Assembly: GCA_020343555.1 (NCBI GenBank)
Contig: CP070800.1
Location: 657,091 to 670,041, forward strand
DNA: 12,951 nucleotides
Reading direction: 5' to 3'
From: Dehalococcoidales bacterium
GTDB lineage: Bacteria > Chloroflexota > Dehalococcoidia > Dehalococcoidales > UBA2162
The translations under genes and the position numbers were made by a program. The stretch's first letter is position 1. Each line of letters opens with the position of its first letter. Below, piece after piece: positions 1 through 6,016 of this stretch. The notes under the pieces were generated by a model, which was not told the origin of the DNA, did no database searches, and saw only the letters and a program-made list of their open reading frames with translations.

Positions 1-15
1 ATTCCGGCGCGTTCC

Positions 16-38
16 GAAGAGCTCCGACGAGCTTTTTT
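16..38 (+). terminator. Possible Rho-independent terminator
   Basis: AGCTC (20-24) and GAGCT (29-33) form a 5-bp stem around CGAC, extendable by G-T and A-T pairs, and a run of six T follows directly (33-38). It would end a + strand transcript entering from the left of the window. The stem is short, so the call is tentative. Confidence 0.4.
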
Positions 39-250
39 ACAGGTAAAACAGCCACACGTTTTTATCCGCCTGTTAATGTGCCAGTAATGACAGCATTTGG
101 CGTAATCAGCTTTGAAGCCAACAACTTTAGTGTATACAAGTGGTGATAGCATGGTATTATCATGAGGGCATACACCTCCCGAACTCTAATCGACAAAGCC
201 GGTTTTTATATAGCTACTTTCCGTCTGCAATGTGTATCGATCTTATATGG

Positions 251-273
251 GGTAGTCGTGTAGGTTAGTTTCA
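251..273. repeat. att-like direct repeat, copy 1
   Basis: GGTAGT, six unmatched bases, then GGTTAGTTTCA. The 6+11 fixed bases are identical, with the same spacing, to copy 3 at 4650-4672, and copy 2 at 3694-3716 differs at three of the 17. It lies at the left side of the accessory genes, just before the promoter of the phospholipase D operon. No integrase remnant is visible beside it. Reading it as an integration-site relic is inference. Confidence 0.4.
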
Positions 274-297
274 GTATTTATATAGATATTCTAGGTA

Positions 298-326
298 TTG
301 ACATTAATTCATAATAGAATTACAAT
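298..326 (+). promoter_or_regulatory. Sigma70-type promoter of the PLD/zinc-finger operon
   Basis: TTGACA (298-303), 17-bp spacer, TACAAT (321-326), one mismatch from consensus. Transcription would begin near 333 and give a leader of about 250 nt before the PLD gene. The spacer and the first bases of the -10 hold AATTC/GAATT arms (306-310, 317-321), a possible operator. This is the best promoter match ahead of the operon. Confidence 0.6.
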
Positions 327-423
327 CATATCCCAATATTTGAAATCGAGTATACAACAAAATAGGAACACCTCACGTACCCCAGGAGCAAGGTTGTGAC
401 ACAGGGTATCAAAAGAGGGAAAA

Positions 424-461
424 GAGCACCGAGTCCGCTGATCGCAGCGTGTCTGGTGCTC
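424..461 (+). promoter_or_regulatory. Nested hairpin in the operon leader
   Basis: Outer arms GAGCACC (424-430) and GGTGCTC (455-461) pair perfectly. Inner arms CGCTG (436-440) and CAGCG (445-449) pair around ATCG. The two 5-nt internal segments between them (431-435, 450-454) are equal in length and can form three G-U pairs. The structure is followed 11 nt later by a very strong ribosome-binding sequence. It has no T run, so it is not a simple terminator. A cis-acting leader element is inferred. Confidence 0.5.
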
Positions 462-472
462 ATTTAAATCTC

Positions 473-521
473 AAAGGAGGTGATGCCTATATCTAACTTT
501 AAGCGTCTTTCAGCGCCGTGA
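473..521 (+). promoter_or_regulatory. Twelve-base anti-SD complement with a 12-codon leader ORF
   Basis: AAAGGAGGTGAT (473-484) is a 12-base complement of the typical bacterial 16S rRNA 3' end. The nearest ATG (483-485) overlaps it and opens MPISNFKRLSAP, stopping at TGA 519-521. The spacing is too short for ordinary initiation, so this may be a leader peptide, a ribosome standby site or the remains of a lost gene start. The true PLD start has its own SD at 571-580. Confidence 0.35.
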
Positions 522-585
522 CGGGAGTTTCAGGATAAGATTCTTGTACTAAATACGCAATTTCTCATTAAAAAGGAGGGTATTC

Positions 586-1656
586 ATGGCAGAAAAGATC
601 GGAAATATAGAACTCTACATGGGACCATCAGAAGTAGGCGGTAAGGATAACCTGCTGGAAACAATAGTAGAATTTATAAACGGGGCAAAGAAACGATTAT
701 TCATAGCGGCTCAGGAACTGGACTCGGAACCAATTGCCAAAGCGATAATAAAGGCCAGACAGAGAAAGGTTCTAGTAAAACTGGTACTAGAGGGGGACTA
801 CCTAGTAGCCAAGACTGCTCTAGCGAACCCATTCGTAGCTGGCGGACCACATGAGGTTAATAGAACACTCCACGATGCGATTCTTCGTACTAAAATAAAA
901 GTAAACACAGATTTTAACAGCAGCATCTTCCACCAGAAGTTTATCATCCGTGACAGCCAATCGGTCCTGACAGGATCGACTAATTTTACTGATACAGGTA
1001 CCTCGGAGAACCTCAATCATATAGTGATAATACACGATGAGGACATAGCCAGAATCTATAACAGAGAGTTCACTGAAATTCAGCAAGGGCACTTCGGTAA
1101 ATTGAATGAGGGACACGACCCTAAGCCACCGGATGAGAAGGTTTCCGGCGTTCGGGTGAAAACTCTTTTTGCGCCGGACCATAACCCCGAAATGGAAATA
1201 ATGAAGCAAATTGCTAAGGCTAGGAAGCGTATCGATTTCGCCATTTTCACTTTTTCCAAATCTTCGGGAATTGATGACCAACTTGTCTTGGCAAAGGAAG
1301 CTGGCATTAAAGTCAGGGGAGCACTGTTCAGGTCGCAGGCAAACCAAATATGGTCGGTAAAAAAGACGTTGATGAATGCCGGAGTGGAACTTCATCTTGT
1401 CCCGAGAACAGGTCTTCGTGGAATAAGACCGCGAAAGTTACACCATAAGTTAATGGTTATCGACGAGAAACTGATTATAGCGGGAAGTTTCAACTACACC
1501 GGACCCGCAAATCAGCTAAATGATGAGAACATAATGGTAATCGGGAATCTGGCGGAGGAAGACCCGAGTTCAAAACAAAAACAGGCGAAACTTGCCGGAT
1601 ACGCATTAGAAGAAATCGACCGGATAATCGAAAAATTCGGTATACAGATTTCCTGA
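586..1656 (+). CDS. Phospholipase D-like protein with two HKD motifs
   Basis: PLD-superfamily phosphodiesterase of about the usual two-domain size (356 aa). The first active-site half has H116-x-K118-x4-D123 followed by GSTNF (130-134). The second has H286-x-K288-x4-D293 followed by GSFNY (300-304). Both catalytic halves are therefore intact and should assemble one active site working through a phosphohistidine intermediate. There is no signal peptide or membrane segment, so it should be cytoplasmic. The N-terminal block around residues 12-70 (GPSEVGG, QELDSEPIA, LEGDYL) resembles a recognisable group of bacterial PLD proteins of undefined substrate; nuclease or phospholipase activity cannot be told apart from sequence. 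The start is fixed by AAAAGGAGGG five bases upstream. It is the first gene of a likely operon with the two zinc-finger genes, 89 bp ahead of the next one. Confidence 0.85.
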   Translation: MAEKIGNIELYMGPSEVGGKDNLLETIVEFINGAKKRLFIAAQELDSEPIAKAIIKARQRKVLVKLVLEGDYLVAKTALANPFVAGGPHEVNRTLHDAILRTKIKVNTDFNSSIFHQKFIIRDSQSVLTGSTNFTDTGTSENLNHIVIIHDEDIARIYNREFTEIQQGHFGKLNEGHDPKPPDEKVSGVRVKTLFAPDHNPEMEIMKQIAKARKRIDFAIFTFSKSSGIDDQLVLAKEAGIKVRGALFRSQANQIWSVKKTLMNAGVELHLVPRTGLRGIRPRKLHHKLMVIDEKLIIAGSFNYTGPANQLNDENIMVIGNLAEEDPSSKQKQAKLAGYALEEIDRIIEKFGIQIS

Positions 1657-1745
1657 AACGGTGTAGCTTTTAAAATTCAGACAATGGTGGCGTTTGGTTC
1701 ACTTTTTATTTGGATTAACTAAGTAATCGAGAGGAGGGAATTGGC

Positions 1746-2123
1746 ATGAAGGATGCGTCGATTGAGGTTATACAGGGTTTGGCTGTAGGATCTCCAGAAC
1801 ATACAGCATTAACGCAGAATCAGATTAGCAGTTTGAATAAGCTCTCAAAGTTGGAAGTCCTAGGATTGACCATTACTTCGGAGGTATCCATCTCAAAGTT
1901 GCTGAGCTTTCAGGCTGCTGCTGAGAGTGTAGTCAACACATTCAGTTCTTTACAGCGAGAATTACAGCGTCGTTCATGCGCAGAATGTGGTGGTGACGGT
2001 TGGCAGCTACATGTTATAAGCGAGCAATGCATTGCATGCGAGGGGAGTGGTACATTTTCAATGATCGAAGAAGACCTATGTCGGTTGTGTGGTGGAGATG
2101 GGAAAATTGTCACCGGTGCGTAA
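1746..2123 (+). CDS. CxxCxGxG zinc-finger protein, N-terminal part (ends at in-frame TAA)
   Basis: This 125-aa reading frame has an N-terminal segment of about 75 residues without a recognised domain, rich in short predicted helices. Three DnaJ-type CxxCxGxG motifs follow, with cysteines at 78/81, 95/98 and 112/115. It stops at TAA 2121-2123, but the same frame continues without another stop to 2552 with five more motifs, the first (CPLCKGEG) directly after the stop. The gene therefore looks like one protein of about 268 aa split by a nonsense codon: a recent pseudogene, a sequencing error, or a recoded stop. The start is supported by GAGGAGG (1731-1737) about 8 bases upstream. Zinc binding by paired motifs is known for DnaJ; the role here is unknown. 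Confidence 0.6.
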   Translation: MKDASIEVIQGLAVGSPEHTALTQNQISSLNKLSKLEVLGLTITSEVSISKLLSFQAAAESVVNTFSSLQRELQRRSCAECGGDGWQLHVISEQCIACEGSGTFSMIEEDLCRLCGGDGKIVTGA

Positions 2124-2159
2124 ATCATACCTTGCCCTCTATGCAAAGGAGAGGGGAAT

Positions 2160-2552
2160 TTGCCAGGGCAACCATCTATAACTTGTCCGAGATGTAACGG
2201 TACGAAGAGTGTTTTAAGTGAAACGACAAGAGAATGTGCCATGTGCCGTGGGACAGGAATAGCGAAAGAAATGCACCAGTTTAAATGTGCATCATGTGGG
2301 GGTGAAGGTTCAATCGAGGAAGAAGGATTTATAAGGTGTGAATTCTGTGGAGGGAAAGGCTGGAAGGATGCCGAGAACGTTCTGGGTGCATGGAAAATGG
2401 TCGATTTCATAAAAACACCCACAGTCGAACTCAACAACATGACCAATCTATCACAACATCGCATTGAGATTATTAGACATCACATTGGTGTCCTCTGTGG
2501 ATTCATGGATGATGCTTATCTAGAGAATCAAACGTTGGAGGTAATTCAATGA
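2160..2552 (+). CDS. CxxCxGxG zinc-finger protein, C-terminal part (same gene, after the stop)
   Basis: This is the in-frame continuation of the gene above, separated from it by the TAA and twelve codons that carry a further CxxC motif. It holds four motifs (TCPRCNG, ECAMCRGTG, KCASCGGEG, RCEFCGGKG), then a C-terminal module of about 60 residues containing DFIKTPTVEL. That module is shared with the next gene, where it reads EFVRTPTTDL. Independent translation is possible from TTG at 2160, because AAAGGAGAGGGG, which also encodes KGEG, lies just upstream like a ribosome-binding site. That site may be coincidental, since the motif's codons resemble an SD. Its TGA overlaps the next ATG in ATGA, so ribosomes reaching its end would couple into the following gene. 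Confidence 0.5.
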   Translation: MPGQPSITCPRCNGTKSVLSETTRECAMCRGTGIAKEMHQFKCASCGGEGSIEEEGFIRCEFCGGKGWKDAENVLGAWKMVDFIKTPTVELNNMTNLSQHRIEIIRHHIGVLCGFMDDAYLENQTLEVIQ

Positions 2553-3628
2553 GTGGAACAATAGGACAGTTGCCAGTCGAAGCAATCGATGGAATCGGCA
2601 GCACATTCGGATCTGAATTCCGAGGAGTTGGAATCAACAATGTATCTCAATTAACGTCAGTATCTTTAGACGACCTGTCTGTAAAGATGTCAGCTTATCC
2701 CTTCATGAGGCTGGTGGAACATAGATACCGTGCTAACCTGGCAATGTCAGTAGACACAGCCGCAGTCGATGTCACTCAGAAGATCACCTGTGATAATTGT
2801 AATGGTCGAGGAGTGATCTTAAAGGAAGGTACGTGCAACAAGTGCGCGGGTTCGGGTCGAATCCGATTGATAGATGAGGACCCGTGTCCGGAGTGCGGTG
2901 GTGATGGAATGGAATCCGGATATGAACTCAGCACTTGCAACCCATGTAAGGGAACGGGAAGTATCTCGGTCACTACTCAAAAGCTGTGCGTTACTTGTGG
3001 TGGTAGTGGAAGGCAGATTGTATGGTCTGAACAAGAGAAGTGGCTGCGATGTGCGAAATGTGGTGGAACAGGCGAGATATGGTGGGCTATGACTTGGCAG
3101 TTTTGGGTATGGGTTTTCATTATACCTTTCTATTTCCTGACGGCAATATATAAACTTGATTGCGACAGATGCAGAGGTGAGGGTGGGTGGTGGCAGGGAG
3201 GTTATGTCTCTAGGAATTGTACAATATGTGGTGGCAAAGGTCATGTATCACAAACGCTGAAGAAATCCTGCCTTAGATGTCAACGCTTAGGACAGGTAAT
3301 AATCCGGTACACACGTGAGTGTTCGAATTGTAATCACACGGGAAAGATTGTCGAAACACACGAGACAGATTGCTATGTCTGCGGCGGGAGTGGCGTGTTC
3401 AAAGCCAAAACCGAAGCAAAATGCCCTGAATGTAATAGTTCCGGATCTACATTCGGACTAATACAGGCCTTTAAGGGAATGGCCTTTGCAGAGTTCGTAA
3501 GAACGCCGACTACGGATCTCATGACCAGTTCAGGGCTAAGTGAGGAATCCATCCAATACACTAAGCAAGCAATAGGCACGCTATATTTCGTATTAGACAA
3601 CAAGTACGTAGATGAAATGGCATTCTAG
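2549..3628 (+). CDS. Large membrane-anchored CxxCxGxG zinc-finger protein
   Basis: 359 aa. Residues 8-46 (AIDGIGSTF, GVGINNVSQL) look like a helix-hairpin-helix domain. Six CxxC motifs follow (cysteine pairs starting at 81, 96, 113, 130, 147, 168), then a Trp-rich hydrophobic stretch at 178-201 long enough to cross the membrane. Six more pairs start at 205, 224, 241, 258, 275 and 292. Most pairs are 17 residues apart. Some of the second six lack the glycines (CQRLG, CNHTG, CNSSG) but keep both cysteines. The C-terminal 55 residues, with FVRTPTTDL, match the end of the preceding gene, so the two are paralogues. GGAGGT (2537-2542) and the ATGA overlap indicate translational coupling. DnaJ-like zinc centres for protein binding are plausible; there is no J domain, so it is not a DnaJ chaperone. 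Confidence 0.75.
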   Translation: MSGTIGQLPVEAIDGIGSTFGSEFRGVGINNVSQLTSVSLDDLSVKMSAYPFMRLVEHRYRANLAMSVDTAAVDVTQKITCDNCNGRGVILKEGTCNKCAGSGRIRLIDEDPCPECGGDGMESGYELSTCNPCKGTGSISVTTQKLCVTCGGSGRQIVWSEQEKWLRCAKCGGTGEIWWAMTWQFWVWVFIIPFYFLTAIYKLDCDRCRGEGGWWQGGYVSRNCTICGGKGHVSQTLKKSCLRCQRLGQVIIRYTRECSNCNHTGKIVETHETDCYVCGGSGVFKAKTEAKCPECNSSGSTFGLIQAFKGMAFAEFVRTPTTDLMTSSGLSEESIQYTKQAIGTLYFVLDNKYVDEMAF

Positions 3629-3693
3629 TATAGGTGGTGTACAAGTCATCTTGGTATTATTGCGGACTCGGAATATATATCAGATTTTAACGT

Positions 3694-3716
3694 GGTAGTA
3701 AGAACGGTAAGTATTA
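3694..3716. repeat. att-like direct repeat, copy 2
   Basis: GGTAGT, six bases, GGTAAGTATTA. It sits in a longer degenerate block that matches the one around copy 3: CAGATTTTAACGTGGTAGTA here, CAGATTATAACGTGGTAGTA there. The block runs from an AGGTGGT just after the upstream stop codon to a shared ATGCAT near 3744-3749. A decayed integrase end begins 25 bp to the right. Confidence 0.55.
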
Positions 3717-3740
3717 GACCACACCTACCGGACTTAACTC

Positions 3741-3797
3741 TCAATGCATTTCTCTAAATATGACTAAGCCGACGTCGGCGTGCTGAAACATACCGTC
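3741..3797 (-). pseudogene. Decayed tyrosine recombinase C-terminus (older copy)
   Basis: The minus strand reads DGMFQHADVGLVIFREMH then stop, without frameshift. It aligns with EMLGHTDVGIT and IREMH of the better-preserved remnant at 4670-4888, with an internal deletion of about 9-10 codons that removes the region of the catalytic tyrosine. The position relative to the att-like repeat is the same as in the other copy. Nothing upstream is recognisable as integrase. It is far too short and degraded to function. Confidence 0.45.
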
Positions 3798-4117
3798 GCA
3801 GGATCGAAAAAGGCGTACTACGACAAAGGCGTGAAAAGGATTTTACTTTTTGAATAAGAATCAAACTTACCGCGACTTAGTGAGAAAAGTTGTAGTCTAC
3901 GTTATGTCGTAGCATGGTATAAAACTTGAAAAGACTTGTCTGCCTGTTGTACCTGGATCCGACATACATCTCGATAATTTAAGTTACAGTAAGACGATGT
4001 CATAGTAATTAAATTCTGTTGGAGTTTCGACTATTCGCCATATATTAGTGATATAACTGAAATCCGATCTAGAAGACGGAGGGTAGTCTGTTTTGTCGGT
4101 AAGATTCTCGCATATAT
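3798..4117. other. Non-coding stretch, probably decayed element DNA
   Basis: No open frame with a credible start, no RNA gene and no strong hairpin was found here. The stretch lies between an integrase remnant and the promoter of the next gene, and is best read as eroded mobile-element sequence. Confidence 0.35.
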
Positions 4118-4146
4118 TTGTACAGCTCATTGATGTTAATTATGAA
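4118..4146 (+). promoter_or_regulatory. Weak candidate promoter for the small membrane protein
   Basis: TTGTAC (4118-4123), 17-bp spacer, TATGAA (4141-4146), each four of six to consensus. It would give a leader of about 95 nt before the ATG at 4243. It is chosen because no better pair precedes the gene. Confidence 0.3.
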
Positions 4147-4242
4147 GTCTTTAAACATCTTTCTCGACACCTGTAAGATTGACAGATTCGCATACGAGTG
4201 TTAGACTCAAATCCCAACGTTATTAAACTGGAGGTGAATGAT

Positions 4243-4605
4243 ATGACATCCATTTATGTTAGTCTGGGTATCCTGTGCGGAGTTGCGCTGTTGATTCTCG
4301 GTATAACAATGTGGAGAACTCGGAATTGGGCACAAGGACAGGATAATCCACCCTTGAAAGGTCTGGCATTACCAGAGGGATCTGTTAGAGCTTTGGTTGC
4401 CTTTCTGCTCATAGGTTCCTTTATTATCTTTATATTCTTGGGCAAGGAAGCCGTCGTAATTGAATGGAATGAAACGAAACAATTGGAGAATGGAACTACG
4501 GAGATAGTACCAACTCAAGATACTACTCTTTATAACACTATCTTAACTGCTTTCGGGACATTAACGGGTACCGTGACTGGATTTTACTTTGCTAAGAAAA
4601 ACTAA
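4243..4605 (+). CDS. Small three-helix membrane protein with LPEGSVRAL motif
   Basis: 120 aa when started at ATG 4243, which has GGAGGTGA (4230-4237) at ideal spacing; the in-frame ATG at 4198 has no such site and adds only polar residues. Hydrophobic segments lie at about 3-24 and 50-67, and a weaker one at 95-115 ends in GFYFAKKN. Between the first two is LPEGSVRALVAFLLI. The combination of [LP]xGSVRAL and a terminal GFYF is one I recognise from small bacterial membrane proteins of unknown function. It stands alone between two att-like repeats and the integrase remnants, so it probably came as cargo of an integrated element. No enzymatic motif is visible. Confidence 0.7.
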   Translation: MTSIYVSLGILCGVALLILGITMWRTRNWAQGQDNPPLKGLALPEGSVRALVAFLLIGSFIIFIFLGKEAVVIEWNETKQLENGTTEIVPTQDTTLYNTILTAFGTLTGTVTGFYFAKKN

Positions 4606-4649
4606 AAAGGTGGTTAAGTAAATTCGTCGTTAAGATCAGATTATAACGT

Positions 4650-4672
4650 GGTAGTAGGCACGGTTAGTTTCA
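4650..4672. repeat. att-like direct repeat, copy 3
   Basis: GGTAGT, six bases, GGTTAGTTTCA, identical in its fixed positions to copy 1. The last three bases are the complement of the stop codon of the integrase remnant, so the repeat starts exactly where the recombinase gene ends. That is a common place for an attachment site. Confidence 0.5.
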
Positions 4673-4888
4673 AATTGTACTTACCGAGCTAAACTCACGA
4701 TGCATCTCTCTTATCGCCTTTTCGTTAACGTGATGATAGACTCTCAGAGTAATCCCGACATCAGTGTGTCCAAGCATCTCGCTAACCGCTTTCACATCAG
4801 CACCATTTGATAACGCATGAGTCGCAAAGTAGTGTTGTAATTGGTGGGGCGTTATCTGTGTAATACTGGCTTTGTCACAAAGATCGAA
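4670..4888 (-). pseudogene. Tyrosine recombinase (integrase) C-terminal remnant
   Basis: The minus strand reads about 72 residues of a phage-integrase catalytic domain: ITPHQLQHYFATHALSNGAD, then SEMLGHTDVGITLRVYHHV, ending STI and stop. The LGH histidine and the nucleophilic tyrosine (in RVYHHV) are present. The second catalytic arginine in the normal H-x-x-R box is replaced by glutamine (HQLQ). A TAA in frame at 4889-4891 cuts it off, and neither the N-terminal DNA-binding domain nor the first arginine is found upstream. It is therefore a dead fragment. It ends in the att-like repeat, as integrases of integrated elements often do. Confidence 0.8.
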
Positions 4889-4911
4889 TTAACATCTAAA
4901 AAGCTAGATTA

Positions 4912-5223
4912 CTAGTGCGTATATAGTAATTCGGCTACCGCGAAAAAGAGTACGAATAAGCCGATGATAGTTGCGAAAATAACCAGTAATGAACGATCTC
5001 TTTTAAAGACGATGCCAACGATACCTGTAAAAAATGCTGCTATACCGGAAATACCGGCAATTACCATCGGTAACGATAACGCGAGATTACTGAAAAAGGT
5101 ATCCCCACCTCGTTGTCCGGTAGCAACAAGTATGAAGAATACCGCCAGCATTACCAGTAACGAAACGATCAGCCATGTCGACCATTTTCCTGGTCGCGTT
5201 TTCGGAAATACCATTAAATTCAT
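4912..5223 (-). CDS. 103-aa three-helix membrane protein
   Basis: The protein MNLMVFPKTRPGKWST... has three hydrophobic segments at about 15-37, 46-72 and 77-98, with a short basic turn (KRDRS) between the second and third. No family is recognised. The open frame extends upstream to an ATG at 5322, but those 33 residues are polar and basic, unlike a conserved extension. A near-perfect promoter (TTGACA-N17-TATCAT at 5230-5258) would put the transcription start at about 5223, on the chosen ATG. No Shine-Dalgarno precedes either start. A leaderless mRNA is therefore the likely mode of expression; initiation three codons further on (ATG at 5214) is the alternative. It is divergent from the PAP2-like gene and may be native chromosome to the right of the island. 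Confidence 0.6.
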   Translation of the reverse strand: MNLMVFPKTRPGKWSTWLIVSLLVMLAVFFILVATGQRGGDTFFSNLALSLPMVIAGISGIAAFFTGIVGIVFKRDRSLLVIFATIIGLFVLFFAVAELLYTH

Positions 5224-5229
5224 ACGATG

Positions 5230-5258
5230 ATGATATTGCTCTTTTCGATGTTTGTCAA
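5230..5258 (-). promoter_or_regulatory. Promoter for the 103-aa membrane protein
   Basis: On the minus strand: TTGACA (complement of 5253-5258), 17-bp spacer, TATCAT (complement of 5230-5235), one mismatch in twelve. The expected start point falls within a base or two of the ATG at 5223. Confidence 0.6.
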
Positions 5259-5260
5259 CG

Positions 5261-5281
5261 ACGACTACCCGAGTTAGTCGT
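5261..5281. repeat. Inverted repeat just upstream of the promoter
   Basis: ACGACTA (5261-5267) and TAGTCGT (5275-5281) are perfect 7-bp arms around CCCGAGT. The repeat lies immediately upstream of the -35 box of the minus-strand promoter, where an activator or repressor could bind. No T run follows on either strand, so it is not a terminator. Confidence 0.4.
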
Positions 5282-5364
5282 AATGTAGCCTTATAATGAG
5301 TGTGGCATGGAAGACGAGTCATTGTATTGGCAGTATAAACATATCACAAAAGAAGGATATATTG

Positions 5365-5373
5365 TGCTATAAT
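5365..5373 (+). promoter_or_regulatory. Extended -10 promoter of the PAP2-like gene
   Basis: TGCTATAAT has a perfect -10 hexamer (5368-5373) and the TG of an extended -10 (5365-5366). No good -35 lies 16-18 bp upstream, which is typical for this promoter type. The start point would be near 5380, about 20 nt before the gene. Confidence 0.55.
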
Positions 5374-5398
5374 ATTCAGCACATGTAAGGGTAGCAAC

Positions 5399-6016
5399 AT
5401 GGAACAAGAATCGACTCAATCCGAGAGATTATCCAGAATAACCTCTACAATATTGCACCCGTACGTTATCCTGGTCCCAGCGGTAGCAATAGCAGTGATT
5501 AACGCGCTGGATGAGCCTGTAGATCGAATAACGTGGACGATATATACCCTTATTCCCGTATTCGTTATTACGTTGTTATATGCAAAAATTTGGGCAATGA
5601 TGAAAGTCTCGGATAAAAGCGCCAGGATATCCAGATCTCTGTTTCGCGATGACCCTTTACAGTTACTGATAATGACTTTTCTCTTTGCCGTACCTCCTGC
5701 GTTGATCTTATATTTACTCGATGGACCACGAGACGTTTTTTGGATTATGTTTTCACTCGGTTTAACGATGTTGATGATTACATTGGTGAACACCTTTTTT
5801 CGTGCCAGCTATCATATGGCTATGATTACTTCGATGTTTACCTCACTCGGACTTATTTGCGGCACAGTCATTTTTATCACAGTACCGTTAGTAGTAATTC
5901 TTGGGCTTTCACGATTTAAGCTGAAAGCGCATACGCCACTGCAAATAATTACCGGTTTTGTTATTGGTTTGTCTGCGAGCTTACTCTCTTTTCAATTGGT
6001 AAGTACACTCATATAG
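5399..6016 (+). CDS. PAP2-superfamily-like integral membrane protein
   Basis: 205 aa with about six hydrophobic segments. Three blocks line up with the phosphatase motifs of the PAP2 fold: VSDKSAR (70-76) for the first, FRASYHM (134-140) for the PSGH-like second with H139, and SRFKLKAHTPLQ (171-182) for SRx5Hx3D with R172 and H178. The last aspartate, which orients the catalytic histidine, is Q182. The second motif has lost the Pro and Gly. The protein therefore belongs to a diverged branch whose catalysis is uncertain. If active it would dephosphorylate lipid phosphates at the membrane. The start is supported by AAGGGTAG nine bases upstream and by the extended -10 promoter. No partner gene lies in the same direction. 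Confidence 0.6.
   Translation: MEQESTQSERLSRITSTILHPYVILVPAVAIAVINALDEPVDRITWTIYTLIPVFVITLLYAKIWAMMKVSDKSARISRSLFRDDPLQLLIMTFLFAVPPALILYLLDGPRDVFWIMFSLGLTMLMITLVNTFFRASYHMAMITSMFTSLGLICGTVIFITVPLVVILGLSRFKLKAHTPLQIITGFVIGLSASLLSFQLVSTLI

Noticed and set aside
251..290. Possible tRNA 3' end as target for the att-like repeat
   Set aside because: No cloverleaf, anticodon arm or TPsiC loop can be built around the repeat copies.
820..1395. Long minus-strand open frame (191 codons) inside the PLD gene
   Set aside because: It lies wholly opposite a gene with both catalytic motifs intact, has no SD, and its translation has no recognisable motif.
1910..2464. Minus-strand open frame of 184 codons across the zinc-finger gene
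   Set aside because: It is Pro/His/Ser-rich, as expected from the antisense of repeated Gly-Cys codons, and has no start signals.
2766..3450. Repeated TGTGGTGG-like sequence suggesting a DNA repeat array
   Set aside because: The repeats are the codons of CxxCGG motifs; spacing follows the 17-residue protein period, so it is a protein repeat and not a CRISPR or satellite.
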